Program-made: the position numbers and the translations under genes
In this document: one piece after another, positions 1 through 12,170 of the stretch
How the letters are laid out: the number at the start of each line of letters is the position of its first letter
Position numbering within the stretch: the first letter of the stretch is position 1
Notes under the pieces: model-generated
Told to the model about the DNA's origin: nothing
What the model saw: only the letters and a program-made list of their open reading frames with translations
The model's database searches: none
Assembly (NCBI GenBank): GCA_035222895.1
Contig: JAVYIG010001045.1
Span: 310,001-374,000, forward strand
From: Strongylocentrotus droebachiensis
Lineage: Eukaryota; Echinodermata; Echinoidea; Camarodonta; Strongylocentrotidae
DNA: 64,000 nt
Direction: 5' to 3'

Positions 1-374
1 TATCACTCTTTTAATGAGGGCTTCCTTACCCTCTTATGTTTTTGTTTAGAAGAAAACATAAGGTTAATGTCCCCTGATAATTATTTTACTTGTTTTCCAA
101 CTTTACCGCATTAAAACTTCTTTACGACGGCGCTTTATTCATACATGGTTAGTGTTTCAGAGCGATCAAGGCTCGTTCAGATATAATTATGACCGTGGCG
201 GATTTTTTGTTGTTGAACAAGGCCTTTCTCTTTGGTGCGGTGACGGATTGCTATACTTGAAAATGTCAAGGGGCACTTACAATGTACACGAGTTGGAAGA
301 GGTGGTTGAGCCGAGCGCTGGAAAGACATAACACATGAAGTACAGGTGATATTTTTTGGATACATGTTAGTAGT
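1..374. other. intergenic, no gene seen
   Basis: AT-rich sequence with only short chance open frames. Nothing in it could be matched to a gene or repeat elsewhere in the window. Confidence 0.5.
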
Positions 375-700
375 CCAGGGGGGTGTTTTACAAAGATCCT
401 AAGTTGAACTTATCTCTAAGTTGGACCTAACAATTATGGAAAGCCGTTAGCATCTCTGAAAATATTTTGTTAAAGTTATTTCAAAAGGCATAAAATGTTG
501 ATTACTTGATTCAAATCATTCATATTGTCTATTATCAAGGATATTTCATTTTCTTGATGTAGAATTTATGAAAAGTCTAAAAAACTTGAATTTTTGCTTT
601 TGGAAATATTTAATTTAAAGGCTACAAATGGCTCTCCATAATTTTAAAGTCCAACTTAGAGTTTTAAGTCCGACTTTGAATCTTTGTGAAACACCCCCCA
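375..700 (+). mobile_element. MITE-like element, GGGTG-end family, copy 1
   Basis: About 325 bp with imperfect terminal inverted repeats: the left end reads CCAGGGGGGTGTTTTACAAA and the right end is close to its reverse complement. Diverged copies lie at 53701-54015 (opposite orientation) and 56630-56935 (same orientation). All three share the subterminal blocks AAGTYSAACTTA and AATGGCTYTCCATAA. There is no coding capacity, so this is a non-autonomous DNA-transposon derivative. The exact target duplication is unclear because the ends run into G/C tracts. Confidence 0.75.
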
Positions 701-1550
701 GTTCTCCTTCTGTAGTTCACTCATTTACTTGTTCGTCTTCTTCCTTCTTCTTCGTGTTCTGTAGCGAACATTTTTTCCTCCTCCTCCTTCTCCACATTAC
801 CGTGATTCGTCTTCATCATCATCATCATCACCTTCGTCGTCGTCGGCATCATAATCATCCTTTTATCATCATCCTCATTATCATCATCATCATTATCATC
901 ATCATCATTGTCATATTCTTCTTCTCCTTATTCCTCTTCTTCATCATCTCTTGCGTTATCCAAACCGTAATTGACCTTGTCAGTCATTATATCTTTTCCA
1001 TGTCTTTTTTGGAAACCTTTCCACCGCTATTTCTAAGATAAAAGAAACCATGACAGAAAATGGCACGTCATTTCCTCCATGGGCCTCTCCTGCTGTAATA
1101 CCCTAACATTAGTTCAATGATAATCAAGAAAACAGCAAGTTCATTAGGAAGGATCATGCCCCATGTTTGTACATCAAGTACCTACTGAAAAAGAAAAGAA
1201 ACGCATTCCATTGACATTGAAAGCAAAGCATCTTGCACACAAAAAATCCTTAAACAATACAGATTTGTAAGATCTGCATCCTCTTTCGGAAATTTAAAAT
1301 CTTCTGGCTTAGGATTCTTGTTTGGCCATAGAAATGTCCCTTCCCTAGTTTATTATTCTCTCGATGCGATGGATTAGGGGGGATTATCTCCTGTTGAGGA
1401 TGATCTAATCTGTAAAGCTCTTTAAGTGGATTACAAATCGATGTTTTGTTATTATGAGAGTATTCAATCATTCAAGACTTAATAAAGACGCGTAAACACG
1501 GAGCTATCTCTCCGAAGGCGAGAAGAAGAAAAAAATGGCAAACATGAAAC
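701..1550. other. intergenic with TTC/TCATCA-rich tract
   Basis: Positions about 700-960 are pyrimidine-rich with TTC and TCA runs. The open frame read through this tract is low-complexity and not credible as a gene. From 960 to 1550 no coding or repeat signal was recognised. Confidence 0.5.
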
Positions 1551-1941
1551 TTAAAGATAAAGGTGAGTTCTGGTCATCCGATTGCATTGTGAAAGAAAAG
1601 GTGTGGAATGGATCAGAAAAATTTGATCATCTAGCATATAAGTATTGGTGTGCACTGCAAGGTTCTGGAATCATCAAAATGATAAGAAATTTGGCCCAGT
1701 CTTGGTAAAGTTACAAGCACTGTACACCGAAAGATGTATATGGGACTACACGAACATGTGCCATAAAAATCAGTCCCGATTTTATGATGTTACATGCCAT
1801 AATTTAGAATATTAAGGCATTTGAAGAGCTATGCTTTTCAGGGAACATTTTTTATCTGATGTTCTTCCACACTTCCATGATACAATGATAACGCTCACAA
1901 ATTATTTTTCACATCTTCCCAGAACTCAACCTTCTCTTTAA
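1551..1941 (+). mobile_element. TTAA-flanked MITE, AGATAAAC family, copy 1
   Basis: The left end is TTAA followed by AGATAAAGGTGAGTTCTGG. The right end is its diverged inverted copy, finishing with TTAA at 1938-1941. The inner block ending near 1757 (ATCAAAATGATAAGAAATTT and an ACTGTACACCGAAAG region) is shared with copies at 6648-7054, 9187-9592, 40255-40614 and 57005-57394. TTAA target sites are used by the piggyBac, Kolobok and Sola3 superfamilies. The AGA/AGG start differs from the usual CCC of piggyBac. No transposase is encoded. Confidence 0.75.
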
Positions 1942-2189
1942 GTTGATACAAAAACGCCTTTAAGTTTTTATGATCCTCAAAAATCAAGTCACTCATCATG
2001 TCGAGGACGTAATGGTATAAGCTCTATGATTTTCTCACAACATTTGAACTTCATAAACACTTTTGTGTAGAAACGAATTGCACTTGCAAAGGAGTCATTC
2101 ACCCACAATGAGATATGTGCTATACAAAATATTTAAAAAAAAAAAAAAAAAATCGAAACTTAAAAATGACTACTAAACTCCGGTACAGA

Positions 2190-2592
2190 AATGTTTTGTA
2201 TGGTCCGTCTTCCTGTACGGCTGCTAGAGCTTGACGTTGAATAAATCTTTGGACAGTAGAAATGTTTAGGATCTCTTGGACTGATAGAATATCAAACGAT
2301 GAAGAATCGATTATCTAATATCATAAGGAAAAGAAATCTTCAGGTTGTTGGGCATATTATGAGAAGAGAAGGCACAGAAAACAGAACATTGACAGGAAAA
2401 ATTGAGGGAAAGAGAAGCAAAGGGAGACAGTGCATCAAATGCATTGATAGTTTCATCCATCTGACTGGTAACAGAAGTAACGTCACATTACGAAGAACCA
2501 GAGATAGAAGCTATAGCTTGAAAGCCTTGATCGCCAAGTTTGGAACAGACAAGACACCTCGCAAGCAAGCAAACACATTTGTGCATTTTTAA
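2190..2592 (+). pseudogene. decayed non-LTR retrotransposon ORF2 C-terminal fragment
   Basis: The open frame at 2299-2592 encodes a stretch typical of the C-terminal end of LINE endonuclease/reverse-transcriptase proteins: RKRNLQVVGHIMRR, then EGTENRTLTGKIEGKRSKGR. Just upstream, in other frames, are SLTLNKSLDSRNV and MFRISWTDRISN, which correspond to the segment that normally precedes it. At least two frameshifts are therefore present and the element is 5' truncated. The assignment comes from remembered family motifs. The clade (RTE-, CR1- or L2-like) is not resolved. Confidence 0.65.
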
Positions 2593-3428
2593 GGTATATT
2601 TGGTATTTTCTAATTACATTTGTTGCTAGCTTAGTCACTGCTCTTTATAAAATGAAATACTACAAATACAGTCTGAGTCATACTTTTCAAAGATGTTTTC
2701 ATTGCTCTAATACAAAGATTCGACGCCGCTCACTTGGATATTTCTCGTTTTTTTCTTCTATTTCTCTATTTTCTTCTCTTTTAGTTAAAACTGGATTTTG
2801 AATTAGAGCGCAAAGCTTCTTGTGGGTTTTCCTCCTTTGTTAAACGATGCCCGGTCAATCGATTGGAGATTTCGTTCATTATACACGTCTAAAATCTCTC
2901 GGTCATGTCTTTAATCTACGGTGAAACTCCACATACAACTTGCTTTAAAAAAGTTTAAATAAAATAAAAAGAATTAAGGAAATTGTGGACAACAACAAGG
3001 AATTCACATATCCTATATCATGCATCCTAACTACTGAAATAGAACTGAAAGAAAAAGTCAGGTTCTGGTATAAAACATGTGAAAGGTGACAACTACTTTG
3101 TGAGCTTTGGACAAATATCATAGTATATAAAATCTCCCTTGTATTGTCCTCGTTTATCCGAAATTATAGGAATAGCTGATAAGTATGGACCAAATAGGGG
3201 AGGGGAAGGGGGTGGGAAACATGGGAGAGGCGAAGTTGAACAAACTCCTTTTCCTTAAAGATTAGTGGTCAGAGCGAAACCCTTCCACCTTCTTTTCATT
3301 TTTTTAATAGAAATACCATTATCTCTTATTTTCACAATCCTCCTAATTAAGGATTCGTCTAAAATACCGAATGGAAGCAAGAATATATTAGCCATGACTC
3401 AAACATGTAGATGACTCATACTTAAATT
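2593..3428. other. intergenic, no gene seen
   Basis: AT-rich sequence without recognisable exons or repeats. Confidence 0.45.
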
Positions 3429-3442
3429 GGGGGGGGGGGGGG
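3429..3442 (+). repeat. poly-G tract (14 G)
   Basis: An uninterrupted run of G in AT-rich surroundings, one of many such tracts in this window. Confidence 0.9.
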
Positions 3443-3569
3443 TATGTGAGGTAAGGCAGGTAAGTGTCTACCGGAGTCTCTCTCACATACCTAAAATAAA
3501 ATCGAAAAAAGCGATAGAGACAGAAATGATGGTAGAGAAAGAAAGTGATAGAGAAGGGAGGGAGAGGAA

Positions 3570-3577
3570 TTGAGACT

Positions 3578-3611
<34 letters not shown>

Positions 3612-4080
3612 GACAGAGAGAGATGAATAAATATAAAGGGGACAAAGAGAATGGAAGATGAATACGAAACGAAAGGGAAGGAGGAACTAAGTGTACGTGC
3701 CGGGAGAGAACGTGACAGAGGGGGAGAGAGAGAGAGAGAGAGAGGAGTGCAGATATAGACGAATGGCGAAGATGATACAGAGGACATAGAAGAATATAGA
3801 ATAAGACTGAGAAAGGTAGATGGAGAAAGGAAGAGTGAGAGAGAGTTAGAAAGAGAGAGAGAGAGAGAGAGAGAGATATGATGTTTTTATGAGGAAGAGA
3901 GAGTTACGGAAAGATAGATAGAAAAGAATCTGTGGCATAGAGAGAAAGGGAGAAAGTGGGAGGGGATTGAGCAACGTAGAATGTATATGAGATAGATGAA
4001 ATATAAAATAAGAGAAAGAGAAAGAACTGAAGTGACACAAAAAGATAAAGAACGAAAGAGCAAAAAGAAAGAACTATCCG
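3570..4080 (+). repeat. purine-rich GA microsatellite cluster
   Basis: About 500 bp almost entirely purine on the + strand. Pure GA runs lie near 3579-3602, 3728-3752 and 3853-3877, separated by degenerate GAAA/GAGG sequence. The long Ser/Leu-rich frames on the minus strand are translations of CT repeats, not genes. Confidence 0.9.
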
Positions 4081-4959
4081 AAGCTGTCGTAACCAGACGG
4101 TGTAAGCGGTAACTCGTATTGTTGTGTCGGGTAAGGCTCGGCGGCTAATTGGTACTCAAGTGGCATCCCTATGGTACGTGTTTGTCCTCATACACCGAGC
4201 CGCGTGTGCTGTAACTCATCCGCTGTTTGATCTCTCATTCGCCTCCATTCCTCAAACAAAAAAGAAATGATAGTAAAAACTTTCCCACCGTATAACTCTG
4301 TACATCCTCACATCGTTATCAGCTCCTATCTCCCCATTCATTCTTTCTTTCATCAATTGTTGTTAGCCTACCAACATTTTTCGGCCCAGACGGGCGAGGT
4401 TGAGGGCGCACAGGACGTGCGTTGGGAGTTGAAACTTCTGTGCGTTCATGTTCAAATACGAAATGTAATGAAAAGGTAAGAGAGGGGGGGGGGGGGGGGG
4501 GGGTTATAGAATTACATGGAAAGAACTTTGGTTGAACTTCTGAAACAGCTGATATGATTAGAAATGTATACATGAAGATTATATCATACCGTAGGCTTAT
4601 TTGCATTATAAATTACTACTTTTCGACAAAAATGACAAAAAACCCTAATTTGAAACGGTTTCTATCTGGATAACATTTGAGATAAGAACTGATTTAATTA
4701 ACGAGTAAAAAGTGCATGGATGATACAGGCCCTAGTTTTAAAGGGGAGGGGGCTTAGGGGCGCAAGCCTCACTCCCCCTCTAAAGAAATAGAAATCTTGG
4801 TTATAAATGGCCCCTCCACGGCCTCAGAGCACACCCACATTATTCTTTTACAACCGCACCTACCTATTCTAAACTCGGTGCGATTCAATTTGAGTCCCAC
4901 GATAACAAACAAAAAACTCGACTGGACTCGGGGACTCGACTGAGCTCATGTTGACTATT
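4081..4959. other. intergenic with 20-base poly-G at 4484-4503
   Basis: No coding exon recognised. The uninterrupted G run at 4484-4503 is the only distinct feature. Confidence 0.5.
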
Positions 4960-5460
4960 AAAAACTCTGCTCAACTCGACACCCCTCGACTCAGCGCGGG
5001 GCTTTATTTAGACTTTATCATATTCGTGGTCCTATTAAAACGCTGATTACGTCACTGACAGTTAAAAAAAAATATTAAATCGAGTCAGACTTAAATCGTT
5101 ACCTGACTACATTGGTTCATAACTTGATTTGAGTAAAATCAAGGCGACATTCTGCTCAACTCAACACCCCTCGACTCAGCGCGGGCCTTGATTTAGACTT
5201 TATCATTATTCGTGGTCCTATTAAAACATTGCTTACGTCACTGACAGTTTAAAAAAAAAAATTAAATCGAGTCAGACTCAAATCGGATTTCTTTTTTAAC
5301 CTGACCACATTGGTTCATAACTTGATTTGAGTAAAATCAAGGCGAGATTCTGCTCAACTAAACACCTGTTGACTCAGCGCGGGGCTTGATTTACTAGACT
5401 TTATCATATTCGTAGCCTATTAAAACATTGACTACGTCACTGACGTTTTGTATAATGACT
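4960..5460 (+). repeat. ~190-bp tandem repeat, three units
   Basis: Three diverged units beginning near 4970, 5154 and 5352. Each contains a CTCAACTCGACACCCCTCGA-like block, then GACTCAGCGCGGG, TTTAGACTTTATCAT and ATTACGTCACTGACAG. Spacing is about 184-198 bp. A further fragment with GAGTCAAATCAAGG occurs at about 5785-5920, beyond an inserted TTAA element, so the array was probably longer before the insertion. Confidence 0.85.
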
Positions 5461-5515
5461 GGAGTCAAACTAAAAATAATCAATCATTCAGGGCTTAATG
5501 TATTTACCTTTTCTC

Positions 5516-5790
5516 TTAAAGGTATCTTTGCCTCAGATTCTAAACAGAATCCTGGATTTAACTCATGCTACATCATGATTATAAACCTTTAGGTCAGTCA
5601 GGAATTCCATGACTCTTACAAGCCGATCGCCTATCTGATTATCAAGATATTTATGATTGGAAATCGAAATGTCAAAAACCGTTTTCCTAACGGTTTTTAT
5701 TACACTACAGTCTATTGGGGAAAATGAGTATGGTAAAAGCGGTCACTCCAAGATTGTTACTTTTTCTGAGGCACTTCATGATTTGAGTCA
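5516..5790 (-). mobile_element. TTAA-flanked MITE, CCCCAATAGACTG family, truncated copy
   Basis: Starts at TTAA (5516-5519) and carries, in reverse orientation, the segments AGATATTTATGATTGG, ACTACAGTCTATTGGGG and GAGGCACTTCATGA shared with copies at 7051-7383 and 34047-34439. Similarity stops near 5785, where sequence like the neighbouring ~190-bp array resumes. The second terminus is missing or unrecognisable. Confidence 0.7.
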
Positions 5791-5937
5791 AATCAAGGAG
5801 AGATTTTGACTTGACTCAGGACTCATCCATCTGTTGGTTTCCTACCACTCGTCAATATTTCTGCTGACTCTGAACTCAGGACATCGGGACCACTTGTCGA
5901 GTGAATCGAGGCTCATATTAACCTAAGTATAACACTA

Positions 5938-6442
5938 ACACCTGATACTATTTCCCTTTTGCAGCCAACATCAAATTCTCTAGAACTTTTCAGGAATTAT
6001 GAATATCTCATGTATGTCCCACTATTCAAATTATGCAAGGAAACCCGTTTACTTGCTAGACTTCACTGTCAGACACTATCGAGTGACTGACTGACATCTT
6101 TTTTCTATGATAATAGCATACATAAAATGAGCTGTAACAGGTACATGAGTATTTGTCTACATCAATAACCCACTACTTGTAATGGCCAAAGTTAAACTAA
6201 TTGAATCTTTGTGTAGCACAAAACTTATGACCATTTGGTAAAAGGGTCTGAAAATCAGACAATTACTTAATTGATTGCAATTGCTTCAGTCGATTCGACA
6301 ACTTGGTCGTTATTTTCCCACTAAAAGCAATGTTCAACCCCTTTTGTTTTGAGGGAAGTTCTAAATTAGTATTGTCTTTCAAATACCGTTGGAATTTAAA
6401 CTTTTCATTTTTGGGGCCTGCAAATGGGACATAGTACCTTAA
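5938..6442 (-). mobile_element. TTAA-flanked MITE, GTACTATGTCCC family, copy 1
   Basis: About 505 bp. The right end reads GGGACATAGTACC then TTAA (6439-6442). The left end, near TACTATTTCCCTTTTGCAG, is its diverged inverted copy. Internal blocks such as AAATTATGCAAGGAAACCCG and GACTTCACTGTCAGACACTA recur in reverse at 32494-33033. The minus-strand frame inside it has no recognisable protein. Confidence 0.75.
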
Positions 6443-6647
6443 AGATGTATTATTTAAAGAATGAATATTTGAATGGTAACCGCTATATTTGCATATCCGG
6501 ATTTTGGGGTATATTTTCAATCACAAACACCACGTGGCAAGAGATAACTAATTAGACGCCTAATTATTTTGACCCGTGACCTCACATCTATATCTCGCGA
6601 AATCAATATGAACCCATCAACGCCCTCCAATTCACCACATCACCAAC

Positions 6648-7054
6648 TTAAAGGTAAAGACCAGTATTGGAAACGCCCCAATTTAAAAAAATTTAATGGA
6701 AGCTCCTATTACCAATCATGTGAAAGAATATGTTTTAACTAATACATGATGATACAAAATTTGCCGGGAAACCGCTTTATAATTGATATATTTGGTAAAA
6801 TTAGTTTATCTATTGTTATACGTGAGAGATAAACGCACATGTCACGCACGTGTGCGTAGTCCCATATACATCTTTCTGTGTACAGTGCTTGTAACTTTAT
6901 GAAGACTGGGCCAAATTTGTTATCATTTTGATGATTCCAGAACCTTTCAGTACACACCAATATTTATATGCTAGATGATCAACATTTTCTGACCGATTCC
7001 ACAATGTTTCTTTCACAATGCAATCGCATGACCATAACTGGTCTTTATCTTTAA
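6648..7054 (-). mobile_element. TTAA-flanked MITE, AGATAAAC family, copy 2
   Basis: Left TTAA at 6648-6651 followed by AGGTAAAGACCAGTATTGG. The right end is the inverted counterpart, ending in TTAA at 7051-7054. Internal sequence around 6880-6960 is the reverse complement of the copies at 1551 and 57005. The right TTAA is shared with the next element, of a different family. The outermost bases resemble copy 4 at 40255-40614, so these two may form a subfamily. Confidence 0.8.
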
Positions 7055-7383
7055 AGGGATCGTGTAACAATGTTAAATCTGAGATACACGGCCCTACGTG
7101 TTATCAGTGTCTGTGATATGGTGTAATATTGAAGAAGTGCCTCAAAAAAGTAAAAAATTTACTCATTTTCCCCAATAGACTGTAGTGTTATGAAAACCGT
7201 CAGGCGAACGGTTTTCAAAATGTGTAATTCCAATGATAAATATCTTGATAATCAGGCAGGCGATCGGCTTGTAAAAGTCATGGGGTTCCTGACTGACCTC
7301 AAGGTTTATAATTATCATTGCATCATGACCTAAATCCAGAATTTTGCTTCAGAATCTGAGACAAAGTTACTGAATCCCTTTAA
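7051..7383 (+). mobile_element. TTAA-flanked MITE, CCCCAATAGACTG family, full copy
   Basis: Flanked by TTAA at 7051-7054 and 7380-7383, with imperfect inverted ends AGGGATCGTGTAACAATG and, inverted, AGGGATTCAGTAACTTTG. The centre holds a short hairpin, AAAACCGT...ACGGTTTT, near 7193-7218. The other copies are at 5516-5790, 26441-26601 and 34047-34439. It is non-coding. Confidence 0.8.
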
Positions 7384-8987
7384 ACCCCGCGACGACCTAT
7401 ATAGTCCATGTGTGTCGCATCAGGGGTCGGGGCATGCGACAAATTATCGAACATAAATTATATTTCCGTACGCTGTTATTTACACCGTGCATATCAAAGA
7501 GAGAGAATTTAAACGCAGGACCATGAGAAACTAACACATGATGCGCAAAAATCATATCGATTTCAAATTACACAAATATTGAATGACATTGATGGGAACT
7601 GGAGAATGCCTTAACAAGTGGTTACTATTACTAAGAGGAACCGTGTTGCATGTGTGAAAGTGATATACTAAAACTCTGTTTGTATCTAATTGAATATCTG
7701 TATCAAAAAGTGCTTTCCTTTTAATGAATATTACTTTCGTATCTTATTCATTCATTTGTATCATATTCATTTATCCTATTTATGAATATTATCTTCAATC
7801 GAATGTGAACATACAGTATAATCAAATGTGAAGAAAGAGAAGATAAAACTGTATATTCATATTTATTTGGGTGGCAGCAAGTTAGAAGACGTAACGGTTG
7901 TATTATATGATAGCTTAACAACTTATTCAAACTATTATTTGTATGATGAACCGATATTGCACTTTTAAAAATATTTCAAAATCAAGCAGTTAGAGATTTA
8001 TTTTTCTTTCAACTAAAAAAGAAAATCAATGAAGCCATAAAGGCTATACCCTTATATATATATGCTTTAAAGAAACAATCATAAATAAATCTTAAATCGT
8101 AAGTTATGATATCTCATATAACATAACATGGGTCTATAATATTATTTTGTAAACAATGATTTTCTGGTAATATGCTTTGGTGTGCCCCCCCCCCCCTACC
8201 GGCCCTTACTCACACATGGATGAAGAAGAAAAACAATCATTCTTAGGAGTTGTTGATGATGCTGATTATGTATTTCAAATTGAATCTCTATTGGGTATTT
8301 ATCTTTTTCACTGTTTGTTTATATAAAATGTTGGGACAGATAGTATACCTTTTTGGTGGGTTCTTTCAGCAGACCCCTCCCTCCCTCCCACCAAAAAGGG
8401 GGGCATGATCAGAGTGAGAGGGGCAGGTTTCTCAAATTTCGTGGTCCAAAAAAAAAGCAATGCGTCGCATCAGCTACATGCGATAGCGAGCAGGTTTACG
8501 GTGTGAATTGCTATGCCCAACAGCAGATGAGCGAAGTTTGAGGACACAAAATCTGAAGATGCGCACTGACATAACTGCGCATATGCACCTGTGCATGATC
8601 ATTAGTCTGTTCCTGCAGACCTTTAGTCGGTGTGTATTTCACCTGACTGCTAAGCAAGCATATTTGTGTGTGTGTGTGTAAGAAAGCAACCAGAGGACCG
8701 ACGGCTTTAAGTCCTCTCCGAGCGACTTGGTACTGAGGATTGCCTCCCCATAGAAGACTCAGTTCCTTATTTATCTGTTTATTTTTGTTTGAAAATCGAT
8801 AAATCGTATACACAAAACAATTACAACACATCTTACAATGGAGTAACTCAGGTGTATGGAAATTCATTTGTTGATTTTCATTCTGACTAGGCAAAACATT
8901 ATGACGATTTCAAGTCATCTAAATATAGAATCACAATTTCGTCGAAACTGACTAAAATTTCGATCGTTCATATTTTTTTGAGAGATC
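7384..8987. other. intergenic, no gene seen
   Basis: AT-rich. A 12-base poly-C run lies at 8185-8196 and a short GT run near 8663-8679. Open frames here are short and have no recognisable domains. Confidence 0.5.
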
Positions 8988-9120
8988 AGGGCCCCGTCTT
9001 ACAAAGAGTCGCAATCAATCGCAAGTTTGCAGTCTCCTATCTCTTATGTACATAGTTGCGATTGATATCAGTCGCAAATAAGTTGCGATTGATATCAACT
9101 CTTTGTAAGACGGGGCCCTG
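8988..9120 (+). mobile_element. 133-bp palindromic MITE, CAGGGCCCCG family, copy 1
   Basis: The terminal inverted repeats are nearly perfect: CAGGGCCCCGTCTTACAAAG on the left and its reverse complement on the right. The inside repeats TTGCGATTGATATCA several times in both orientations. A GAT triplet sits on both sides and could be a 3-bp target duplication. Copies are at 28132-28237 and 34955-35071. Confidence 0.8.
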
Positions 9121-9186
9121 GATGCCCTTTGCTTTTTCATAGACTGTATTATACTGTCACCGATCAATCTGAATCGTCGCTTCAAA

Positions 9187-9592
9187 TTAAAGATAAACTC
9201 CAGTTCTGGTAAAAAAAAGAAAATAATTCTCACAGAATCAAACGAAACTTACACTGAATGTTCAAGATTACAAATAAATGACATGTGCCAAACAATTTTG
9301 GAAGAAAATGTATACTGGCTGAGTAATGAGCATAGAAAGACAAGGCAATCAAGGTAGTACTAGCCAAGGTCACTAGCCCCGACACCATGTGTGTTGTCCC
9401 ACATATAGCTTTCTGTGTACAGTGCTTGTTACTTTACCAAGACTCGGCCAAATTTATTATGATTTTGAGGACTCCAGAACCTTGCAGTGCACACCAATAC
9501 TGTCATGCTACATGATCAACTGTTTCTGATCCATTCCACACCTTTTTTTTTCACAATGCAATCGCATTACCAGTACTGGAGTTTATCTTTAA
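9187..9592 (-). mobile_element. TTAA-flanked MITE, AGATAAAC family, copy 3
   Basis: Complete element with TTAA at 9187-9190 and 9589-9592 and inverted ends AGATAAACTCCAGTTCTGG and, inverted, AGATAAACTCCAGTACTGG. It matches the reverse complement of 57005-57394 over nearly its full length, including the AATGTTCAAGATTACAAATA block. Confidence 0.9.
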
Positions 9593-11829
9593 GTTATTCA
9601 TTATGAAATACAATAATTACGTCGGCTCTTTTCTTAATACAGTGTTGTTTAGACACAAAAATAATTCGTAGGGAGAAAAAAACCCCACTAACAACGAGAC
9701 GGGAGTGATAAATAATGAGAGTTAATTGATGAATATGAATAGAAATAAATTAAGAAGCAAAACTACTATATTTATGCAGCGCTTTCGGTAACTTCTATTT
9801 AATGTGTTGCTTCAAACTCAGGTCATTCTAAAATATGAAGGAAAACAAATACCTGCAGTATGCACTTACACTATGTTTAGCTGGTTCATTAAATTTCCCC
9901 TTCACTAAATCTCTCTCCTCCCCCACACATTTAAATATTCATGAATAATATTAATTTACAATTAATGTATTCGCCATAATGGCAAAGTCCAAAAACTACT
10001 TGAAAAATACAATTTTGTAATGTATTTTTCTTGAAATGATACTTTTCATAAAAACAATTATTTCAAAACAGTAAACTAAAGCCTGGAAATCGCAATACAT
10101 CTGACGAAACAATGCCTTAATTGAGGTCTGAACCATGAGACAATTTTCGATGTCTGTATACAGTGTATATCACACCCCGAACCCGCCCGTAATTGATACT
10201 ATAGGGGCGTTTCCATGCATAGCCAGATATGTTCCTGGATGTAATATTACCTCTTAAAGACTTTGTTTATCGGTAGAAAAATATCATTAAAATTAAAGTC
10301 ATTAAAAATGAAAGGCTCGGCAACACACAAATCAGAAAGGTAGCATTCGTTGTACATCAAAGTTTATCATGGTAACATTAGATAGTAATGGCAATGCGAA
10401 CGTACTTGTGTACCTTTTATTTGACGGAATCACAACCAGATCTCTAGTCTCTGCCAGCAATCGTATTTGATTTGCAAATGTCTCCCCTCACCCAATCCCC
10501 ATTTTTTGTTTTACTACTTTTATTTGAAATTAATCGATCTACTTACGCTAAAGAAAAAAAAAATGATGTGTGAATATTTTCCAACAGGACAGAAATCGAT
10601 TGAAACCCAAACAAAATACGGATGGGAAAATTCTCTTCTGGTGTTTAAACTAGAGAAAGGTTAACATGGTAAATACGAGGATAATTTTTCAGTCACGCAC
10701 ATTTCAACAATGATCATTGTGAAAGTGTGTGAATCAAAGCCTTACAACAATGCGAATAGAAATCTCAAAGTGCAATTCTTTTTGTGGTTATTGTAGGAAA
10801 TGTCACAAGACGCTAAACTAGGTTTAAACGATGATTAGCTTTGAATGATTCTTGTTGATCACAGGGAGTTCGCTTTCTTCTATTCGTCTTCTTCTACTTT
10901 TCTCCCAAACACGTGTTATGTCGTACAACTGGGATTTGTGCAGGAAACGTTAACGGTGTGAAACACACGGGCGTGGTCGCATTTAACATTAATAAATACC
11001 CCCTTCACCCCCTCCCCCCTCTCCATCCCATCTCATCTGTTCACCGCACTAAAGGGAGAATAAAGAGAATATTGTCCCGTTGTTATGGTTACTGTCTTTG
11101 CTCATGTTTGTCGACAAATTTGCCCCCTTGTCAGATTCCAGGCGACGCCCCTTGGTGTGATTTCACCAGCTGATCGATGGAAGGAGGGGGTCGCAGGCCG
11201 ATAGCGAGCCTGCGCCCTCGCCCCTCTCCACAAGGCGCGGTTACGAAAGATTTTCTTGTGTGTGTGTGGGGGGGGGGGGGGGGGGGGCTTACATTTTTTT
11301 TTCTTCTACATAATGGGTCGCTTAAATTCATTCATAATCAAGTTAAATTGAACTTTAGGTCGGGTGGGGCTCTACCCCTCCCCCTTGCCCCCCCCCCCTT
11401 ATAACCGCTACTCTTCTTTACCACCACCTCCATCACCATCTCATTCTTGGGAACGGTGGCCGGGCAACATAAGGACAGTTCGTGATGGGGACCTGAGAAC
11501 GAGAAGTGTGGGAAAAGTATGTTGTTTGGTTGTTTGATATGGGCCGAGTGTGGGATGCATCTGAGTCAATGGAACACACTGCAGTGTGCGCTTGTTTGCT
11601 CGGGGAGGATCCTCTCCTACAGTTTCTTTTTTTTAAATGTCCATGATCTCGGAGCTTGGGAGTGGTCGTGGTGGTGGTGGTGGTTCGAGGACATGGGTAA
11701 CAGAATGAGCATGGTGATGTTGATGGAGATGAAGAAGAGGTGAGATGGAGACATTGATCAAGAGTTGTGAAAAGGGAAGAAGGGAGAAAAAATTGGGAGA
11801 TATAAATCAAGAGACATGATGGGGATCAG
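9593..11829. other. intergenic, no gene seen
   Basis: No exon recognised. It holds a 20-base poly-G run at 11268-11287, a shorter poly-C near 11389-11398 and a short GTG run near 11669-11683. A slightly GC-richer patch at 10910-11240 contains open frames on both strands with no recognisable protein. Confidence 0.45.
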
Positions 11830-11859
11830 ATAGAGGGAAAGAGAGAGAGGGGGCGGGGG

Positions 11860-11902
<43 letters not shown>

Positions 11903-12089
11903 GAGAGATAGTGAGAGAGAGAGAGTGAGTGAGTGAGAGAGAGAGAGAGGGAGAGAGAGAGATAGAGAGGAAAAAGGAAAGAAAAACAATTAAAGAAAAA
12001 ATTAAAATTAAAGGGGAACAAGGACAAAAACAAAAACAGAAATTACAACTAAGAAGAGAGTGACAAATATGAACCAACTTTAACAGAGT

Positions 12090-12130
<41 letters not shown>

Positions 12131-12170
12131 AAAGAAAGAGAAAAGGACAGAGAGAGGGGGATTGGGGAAG
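11830..12170 (+). repeat. GA microsatellite cluster
   Basis: GA runs at about 11861-11965 and 12092-12160, broken by GATA and GAAA variants and an A-rich spacer. Minus-strand Ser/Leu frames are repeat translations. Confidence 0.9.

Noticed and set aside
3388-4040. Several Ser/Leu-rich minus-strand frames resembling secreted proteins
   Set aside because: They are CT-repeat translations (the GA array read on the opposite strand).
8988-9120. CRISPR-like or tandem regulatory array based on repeated TTGCGATTGATATCA
   Set aside because: The repeats are inverted within one 133-bp palindromic element that has other copies in the window, and the setting is eukaryotic.
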